From positions 2,452,001-2,516,000 of the forward strand of contig NZ_CP024869.1 in NCBI RefSeq assembly GCF_003052165.1: a DNA stretch of 64,000 nucleotides, read 5' to 3'. The notes beneath the pieces are model-generated. The model did no database searches. It saw only the letters and a program-made list of their open reading frames with translations, and was not told where the DNA came from. This DNA comes from Dietzia sp. JS16-p6b. GTDB taxonomy: Bacteria; Actinomycetota; Actinomycetes; Mycobacteriales; Mycobacteriaceae. Below, one piece after another: positions 59,002 through 64,000 of this stretch (position 1 is its first letter; each line of letters begins with the position of its first letter). A program made the position numbers and the translations under genes.

Positions 59002-59862
59002 GTGAAGAACGAGTCGCAGCACGTACCACCCGCGACTCCTGTCGTCGTACCCGCATCCGGTGCACACGCGGGAGGACGTCACCGCCTCCCCTCGCCCCCC
59101 CACGCACTGCGTGGTCGCGCCGCCGTTCTGGCCGTCGCCGCCGGTGCCGCCGTGTCGGCAGCCTCTGCGGGCTCGGTCATGGACGTCGTGGGCACCCACT
59201 CTGCCGAGGCGGGCGACATCGCCCTCCTCGCCAACGGCGAGGCTGCCCCGGCGACCGGCGCGCCCGACGCTCCGTCATCCTCCACTCCCGCGACACCCTC
59301 CCTCCCCGAGCCCGTGGTCGTCTCGGCCCTCGACTCGGCAGCCGAGAACGCGCAGTCGGCCATGCTCTACGCCGGCACGGAGATCAACACCCAGCGTGAG
59401 ATCGCCGAAGAGCAGGCCCGGCGTCCGAAGGTGGCTCTTCCCGCCGAGGGAACCTTCACCTCGGGTTTCGGCATGCGGTGGGGCGCGATGCACGCGGGGA
59501 TCGACATCGCCAACTCCAACGGCACGCCGATCCTCGCGGCCACCGACGGCGTGGTGATCGATTCCGGCCCCGCTCAAGGGTTCGGGAACTGGATCCGGAT
59601 CATGTCCGACGACGGCACGATGACCGTCTACGGACACATGGAGTCACTCGACGTCCGTGAGGGGGAGCGCGTCTACGCCGGTCAGCGGATCGCCGGCATG
59701 GGCAACATGGGCTTCTCGACGGGCTCCCACCTGCATTTCGAGGTGCTGCTCAACAACGGGTCCCAGCACGTCGACCCCGTCATCTGGTTGGCCCAGCACG
59801 GCATCTACCTCGCGGGCGCAGGAAGCGTGGAGGGTTCGAGCTCCATCCCCTTCGGCAGCTGA
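59002..59862 (+). CDS. M23 family metallopeptidase, secreted
   Basis: A 286-residue wall hydrolase. An unusually long basic N-terminus precedes a hydrophobic segment (about 40-60), then a Pro/Ser/Ala linker, a helical stretch and the LytM/M23 domain from about residue 155. Zinc ligands are visible in MHAGIDIA (HxxxD) and SHLHFEV (HxH). It likely cuts peptidoglycan peptides. GTG 59002 was chosen as start; TTG 58954 is an alternative. The same gene lies beside sucC in mycobacteria (Rv0950c). Confidence 0.88.
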   Translation: MKNESQHVPPATPVVVPASGAHAGGRHRLPSPPHALRGRAAVLAVAAGAAVSAASAGSVMDVVGTHSAEAGDIALLANGEAAPATGAPDAPSSSTPATPSLPEPVVVSALDSAAENAQSAMLYAGTEINTQREIAEEQARRPKVALPAEGTFTSGFGMRWGAMHAGIDIANSNGTPILAATDGVVIDSGPAQGFGNWIRIMSDDGTMTVYGHMESLDVREGERVYAGQRIAGMGNMGFSTGSHLHFEVLLNNGSQHVDPVIWLAQHGIYLAGAGSVEGSSSIPFGS

Positions 59863-59910
59863 CCCCGGGGCAGTTGACCTCGGGGCAGCCGGCCCCCGGC
59901 AGGTCCCCCA

Positions 59911-62406
59911 CTAGAGCTTCTGCATCGGGACTCCCCCGATCAGCATCAGTCGCACCGTCCCCGACGCGCCGAAGTCGATCGTCGCCGTCGCACGCGGACC
60001 GCTCCCATCGCACGTGAGCACCTTGCCGAGCCCGTACTTGTCGTGCGTCACCCGATCCCCCGGCGCCAATTCCAGGGTGGGCGCGGAGGACTTCGCCCTG
60101 GGGATCCCGGACGAGCGTCCGCCACCGGAGCCGAACCCGCCACCGGAACCGTAGCCACCCCCTGCACCGCCACCACCGAATCGGCGTCGCGGCGCGTACG
60201 AGTCGGAATCGCCGAACCCTCCACCGCCGACCGGTTCCTCGCGTTGCCACTCGATCGCCTCGGAGGGGATCTCCTCGAGGAAGCGAGACCCGGGATTGGT
60301 CATGGGCTGGCCCCACGACGAACGCATCATCGCGCGGGTCAGGTAGAGACGCGTGCGGGCGCGGGTGATGCCCACGTATGCCAACCGCCGCTCCTCGGAC
60401 AGCTCCGCCGGATCCCCGAGAGCACGCATGTGCGGGAACAGGCCGTCCTCCATCCCGACGAGGAACACCACCGGGAACTCGAGGCCCTTGGCGGTGTGGA
60501 GGGTCATGAGGGTGACCTGCCCCTGGTCCTGATCGGGGATCTGGTCGGCGTCCGCCACCAGCGAGACCCGCTCGAGGAAGGCCGCCAGCGAACCCGGCTC
60601 GGCGAGGCCCTCGTCCAGATCGGCCTCGCGGTCGCCGAAACCCTGCTCCCGCGCAGACCGCTGGAGCGCGGCCTCGGAGGAGAACTCCCGGCCCACACCC
60701 ACCAGCTCGTTGAGGTTGTCCAACCGCGCCGCGTCCTGCGGGTCGTTGGAGGCCTCCAACTCGGCGCGGTACCCGGTGCGCTCCAGTACGGCTTCGACCA
60801 GGGCGCCGACGTCGGGGGCCGAATCCTCGCCTCCGGGGTGGTCTGAGCCGGCCATGCCCCCACGCAGCTCATCGAGCAGCGAGACGAACCCCGCGATCGC
60901 CTTGGCCGATCGCGTCGGCAGCAGCGCCACCCTGCCCTCGGCGGCGTCCCGCAGGGCTTCTCCGAAGCCGATGGCCCGCTGTTCGGCGTGGACCACCACA
61001 CAGGCCTCCGCGCGGTCGCCGATCCCCCGCCGCGGCGTGTTGAGGATGCGGCGCAGAGCCACCGTGTCGTCCGGGTTGGCGAGCACCTTGAGGTAGGCGA
61101 CCACGTCGCGCACCTCCTTGCGCTCGTAGAACCGGGTGCCCCCGACGACCCTGTAGGGCAGTCCCAGGCGGACGAACACGTCCTCGATCACACGGGAGGA
61201 GTTGTTCGTCCGGTAGAACACCGCCACGTCGGAATACCCGGCCACCCCGGAGTCCACGAGCCGGTCGATCTCCCCGGCGATGAACCGCGCCTCGTCGTGT
61301 TCATTGTCCGCCACGTATCCCACGAGCAACTCGCCGGTTCCCTCGTCGGTCCAGAGGTTCTTCTCCCTCCGGCCCGGGTTGCGGGAGATCACGGCGTTGG
61401 CGGCGGAGAGAATCGTCTGGGTCGAGCGGTAGTTCTGTTCCAGCAGGATTGATCGGGCGTCCGGGTAGTCGTGCTCGAAGTCCTCGATGTTGCGGATGGT
61501 GGCCCCGCGGAAGGCGTAGATGGACTGGTCGGCGTCTCCCACCACGCAGAGTTCGGCCGGTGCGACCCCGGCCGCGGCGTCGTCACCGGTCCCCGCCGCC
61601 CCGCCGACCAGAGTGCGGACGAGGATGTACTGGGCGTGATTGGTGTCCTGGTACTCGTCCACCATGACGTGGCGGAACCGGCGCCGGTAGTAGGCCGCCA
61701 CCTCCGGGTGCGACCGAAGCAGTGCCACGGTCTCCCCGATCAGGTCGTCGAAGTCGAAGGCGTTGGCCGCCTGTAGCCGCGCCTGGTACTCGGTGAACAC
61801 CGCCGCGACCGTCTGCCCGGTCCGGTCCGAGTCCTCCATCGCACGATCCATGGCCTCCGACGGCTCACGGAGTTCGTTCTTGTGGTTCGAGATGGCCGCG
61901 GCGAGCATCCGCGGCGTGAACTTCTTGATATCGAGGTTCTGCTCCTTGGCGATCATGCCGAGCAGGCGACGGGAATCGTCCGAATCGTAGATCGTGAAGT
62001 TGGAATTGCGGGTACCCAGGAGCGCGGACTGGGCGCGCAGGATCCGCACGCAGATCGAGTGGAACGTGGCCACCCACATCCGCTCGGCGTGGGAACCCAC
62101 CAGGCCGGAGACCCGCTCCCGCATCTCCGCGGCGGCCTTGTTGGTGAACGTGATGGCGAGGATCTGCCCCGGGTGCGCGCCCCCCTCGGCCAGCAGGTAG
62201 GCGATCCGCCTGGTCAGCACGCTGGTCTTACCCGAGCCCGCGCCGGCCACGATCAACAACGGGCCGCCGCGGTGCGTGACCGCGGCGACCTGCTGTGGGT
62301 TGAGCCCGTCGAGGAGGGGCGAATCGACAGAGGTGCGGCTGGCTGGAGCTGAAACGCTGGCTGGAGCGGAGGCGGAGTGGGTCATCGTGGTGTCCAATCT
62401 ACCCAC
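59911..62406 (-). CDS. pcrA: ATP-dependent DNA helicase PcrA/UvrD1
   Basis: An 831-residue superfamily 1A helicase in DNA repair. Walker A AGAGSGKT (about 53-60), VDEYQDTN (motif II), GDADQSIYAFRGA (motif III), YRSTQTI (motif IV), TLHTAKGLEFPVVF (motif V) and VGITRAR (motif VI) are in order. A Gly-rich linker leads to a C-terminal Tudor-like end (GDRVTHDKYGLGKVL) that binds RNA polymerase or Ku in relatives. Start GTG 62406 or, equally possible, ATG 62385. Confidence 0.95.
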   Translation of the reverse strand: MGRLDTTMTHSASAPASVSAPASRTSVDSPLLDGLNPQQVAAVTHRGGPLLIVAGAGSGKTSVLTRRIAYLLAEGGAHPGQILAITFTNKAAAEMRERVSGLVGSHAERMWVATFHSICVRILRAQSALLGTRNSNFTIYDSDDSRRLLGMIAKEQNLDIKKFTPRMLAAAISNHKNELREPSEAMDRAMEDSDRTGQTVAAVFTEYQARLQAANAFDFDDLIGETVALLRSHPEVAAYYRRRFRHVMVDEYQDTNHAQYILVRTLVGGAAGTGDDAAAGVAPAELCVVGDADQSIYAFRGATIRNIEDFEHDYPDARSILLEQNYRSTQTILSAANAVISRNPGRREKNLWTDEGTGELLVGYVADNEHDEARFIAGEIDRLVDSGVAGYSDVAVFYRTNNSSRVIEDVFVRLGLPYRVVGGTRFYERKEVRDVVAYLKVLANPDDTVALRRILNTPRRGIGDRAEACVVVHAEQRAIGFGEALRDAAEGRVALLPTRSAKAIAGFVSLLDELRGGMAGSDHPGGEDSAPDVGALVEAVLERTGYRAELEASNDPQDAARLDNLNELVGVGREFSSEAALQRSAREQGFGDREADLDEGLAEPGSLAAFLERVSLVADADQIPDQDQGQVTLMTLHTAKGLEFPVVFLVGMEDGLFPHMRALGDPAELSEERRLAYVGITRARTRLYLTRAMMRSSWGQPMTNPGSRFLEEIPSEAIEWQREEPVGGGGFGDSDSYAPRRRFGGGGAGGGYGSGGGFGSGGGRSSGIPRAKSSAPTLELAPGDRVTHDKYGLGKVLTCDGSGPRATATIDFGASGTVRLMLIGGVPMQKL

Positions 62407-62425
62407 CCGCTCCGACAGCCCGATC

Positions 62426-63862
62426 TCAGCGCGGGCGGTCCCCCATGAACTCCTCGACCTGCGCTGCCGTCGCCGTCAGAGTCGGATCGTTGTCCAGGTA
62501 GTGCTTCGTCTCGCGGACGATGAGACCGGAGAGGACCAGGAGTCCGATGAGGTTCGGGATGGCCATCAGGCCGTTCATCACGTCGGCGAAGTTCCACACA
62601 ACCTCGAGCTCGACGACCGCACCCACGAACACCACGCACGTGAAGACCATCCGGTAGGGAATGACCCCCCCGGCGCCCACGAGTCGCTCGACACACCGCT
62701 CGCCGTAGTACGACCAGCCGAGGATCGTCGAGAAGGCGAAGAACGCGATCGCCACCGCCACGAGCTTGTCGCCGTACGGCATCGCCTCGGCGAACGCGTC
62801 GGCGGTCATGGTGCCGGCCGTGTCACTCCCCCGCTCCCACACCCCGGAGGTGACGATCACCAGGCCGGTGAAGGTGACGACGATGATGGTGTCGATGAAG
62901 GTCTGGGTCATGGACACCAGGCCCTGACGGGTCGGGTGGGTGGTCTTGGCCGCGGCGGCCGCGATGGCCGCGGAGCCCATACCGGACTCGTTGGAGAAGA
63001 TGCCCCGCGCCACGCCCATCTGGATGGCGTACATGATCGCGGCACCGGCGAAGCCACCCACCGCGGACGTGCCGGTGAAGGCCTCGGTGAAGATCTGCCC
63101 GAACGCCCCGGGGATCGCGTCGGCGTTGAGCACAAGGACGACCATCCCGCCGAGCAGGTACAGCACGATCATCAGGGGGACGAACCCTGCCGTGACCCGG
63201 CCGATGGACTTGATGCCGCCGAGAAGGACCGCACCGGTGAGGACGAACAGGATCACGCCGGAGGCCACGACGGGGATGCCGAAGGAGTTGTCGAGCTGGG
63301 CCGCCACCGCGTTGCCCTGCGTCATGTTTCCGATGCCGAAGCTCGCCAGGACCGCGAACACCGCGAAGACGAGAGACAGGACGAGTCCCACCCGGGCGCC
63401 GGTCCGGCCGAACAGATCGGCGAATCCCCGGTGGAGGTAGTACTGCGGACCACCGGACTGCTCGCCACGGGCGTCGGTCACGCGGTACCGCACCCCCAGG
63501 AAGGCCTCCGAATACTTGGAGGCCATTCCCACGAGGGCGGTGACCCACATCCAGAAGAGCGCGCCGGGCCCGCCCAGGGAGATCGCCGTCGCGACACCGA
63601 CGATGTTGCCCACGCCGACCGTCGCGGCGAGCGCGGTGGTCAACGCCTGGTACTGGCTGATGTCACCCGCGCCGCCGTCGTCCCGGCGCCGGAGCAGCCC
63701 CAGGTTGAGCGCGGGGCCCAGTTTGCGGAACTGGATCGCGCGCAGCCTGATCGTGAGGAACAGGCCGGTGCCGAGCAGCAGCGGGATGAGGACGAATGGT
63801 CCCCAGATCACGGATCCGATGTCCGCGAGAAGCGTGTTCAAGTTGTCCACGGGCGGCAACAT
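62426..63862 (-). CDS. Alanine/glycine:cation symporter (AGCS family)
   Basis: A 478-residue sodium-coupled amino acid carrier with about ten segments. The family signature near GDISQYQALTTALAATVGVGNIVGVATAI and GGPQYYLHRG is clear, as is GIFSNESGMGSA. It starts at ATG 63862, divergent from the chorismate mutase gene, and ends 19 bases before pcrA on the same strand. Confidence 0.92.
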   Translation of the reverse strand: MLPPVDNLNTLLADIGSVIWGPFVLIPLLLGTGLFLTIRLRAIQFRKLGPALNLGLLRRRDDGGAGDISQYQALTTALAATVGVGNIVGVATAISLGGPGALFWMWVTALVGMASKYSEAFLGVRYRVTDARGEQSGGPQYYLHRGFADLFGRTGARVGLVLSLVFAVFAVLASFGIGNMTQGNAVAAQLDNSFGIPVVASGVILFVLTGAVLLGGIKSIGRVTAGFVPLMIVLYLLGGMVVLVLNADAIPGAFGQIFTEAFTGTSAVGGFAGAAIMYAIQMGVARGIFSNESGMGSAAIAAAAAKTTHPTRQGLVSMTQTFIDTIIVVTFTGLVIVTSGVWERGSDTAGTMTADAFAEAMPYGDKLVAVAIAFFAFSTILGWSYYGERCVERLVGAGGVIPYRMVFTCVVFVGAVVELEVVWNFADVMNGLMAIPNLIGLLVLSGLIVRETKHYLDNDPTLTATAAQVEEFMGDRPR

Positions 63863-63908
63863 TAGACTGTCCTGAGGGTCCAGCGGAAGAGAGTGGGATG
63901 ATTACGAC

Positions 63909-64000
63909 ATGAACCCTGACCCCGCCGGCACGGACGATCCGTTGTCCGAGGCCCAGATCCAGGAGCTCCGTCTGGAGATCGACCGGTTGGACGCAGAGAT
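63909..64000 (+). CDS. Chorismate mutase, AroQ type, N-terminal fragment
   Basis: Only the first 30 codons are in the window. The start reads MNPDPAGTDDPLSEAQIQEL and continues LRLEIDRLDAEI, the first-helix pattern of AroQ chorismate mutases, which make prephenate for Phe/Tyr. In mycobacteria the gene next to uvrD1 on the opposite strand is chorismate mutase Rv0948c. TAGACT near 63864 is a candidate -10. Confidence 0.75.
   Translation, partial: MNPDPAGTDDPLSEAQIQELRLEIDRLDAE

Overview
The window is a 64 kb piece of a GC-rich actinobacterial chromosome. Gene content and order point to the Mycobacteriales (suborder Corynebacterineae): ksgA-ispE behind rpfB and tatD, the septal pair Glp/SepX beside galU, mprA-mprB-pepD-moaB2, purN-purH next to a PerM-like membrane protein, sucCD, and pcrA/uvrD1. 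Nearly all of these neighbourhoods match blocks I know from Mycobacterium tuberculosis. GC content, protein style and the transporter set fit Dietzia or a close relative, but the genus is an inference. I see no insertion sequence, prophage, integrase, CRISPR array or plasmid function. It reads as core chromosome with a few accessory loci.

Layout. 1-7.7 kb (minus strand): an ABC-F ATPase cut by the window edge, ispE, ksgA, rpfB, tatD, metG. 7.7-18.2 kb: a BCCT osmolyte carrier, a chorismate-utilising synthase (pabB type), rsmI, a protein O-mannosyltransferase, SDR plus DoxX, an OYE-type flavoprotein, a small secreted protein, a Rdx-family protein and an MFS transporter. 18.3-20.9 kb: tRNA-Ala(CGC), then an XRE-cupin regulator divergent from a thioredoxin-reductase-like/methyltransferase fusion. 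20.9-27.3 kb: sepX/glpR, rimJ, glp(moeA), galU, then divergently 5-formyl-THF cycloligase, an FmdB/Ruc-type protein behind a CIRCE-like palindrome, a SAF-domain protein and mscL. 27.3-31.5 kb: mprA-mprB-pepD-moaB2 plus a 59-residue coupled ORF. 31.6-33.6 kb: two divergent ribosomal protein operons (rpmE2-rpmF; rpmB-rpmG-rpsN-rpsR), all proteins lacking zinc-binding cysteine sets. 33.7-35.3 kb: AEC and CPBP membrane proteins. 35.4-44.8 kb: one eight-gene operon for branched-chain (leucine-type) acyl-CoA breakdown. 44.9-46.2 kb: DUF1540 and DUF2470-like genes flanked by iron-box-like sites. 46.3-52.6 kb: amidase, Lrp/AsnC regulator, a giant indolepyruvate:ferredoxin oxidoreductase, a TetR regulator. 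52.6-58.7 kb: purH, purN, PerM-like, sucD, sucC. 58.9-64 kb: an M23 peptidase, pcrA, an alanine/sodium symporter and the start of a chorismate mutase gene.

Working together. The accD1-accA1-fadE-maoC-citE-fadD-scoA-scoB run can take isovaleryl-CoA to acetoacetate and acetyl-CoA and activate the acetoacetate; it starts from one good promoter with a palindrome on its predicted start point. RpfB, the M23 peptidase, Pmt, Glp/SepX, PerM, PepD and MprAB are all envelope or division functions. Many genes have a -10 hexamer 6-8 nt before the start codon, so leaderless mRNAs appear common here.

Regulatory calls (promoters, operators, hairpins) come from reading motifs by eye and have not been scored against a genome background. 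Synteny with M. tuberculosis and family functions are from memory.
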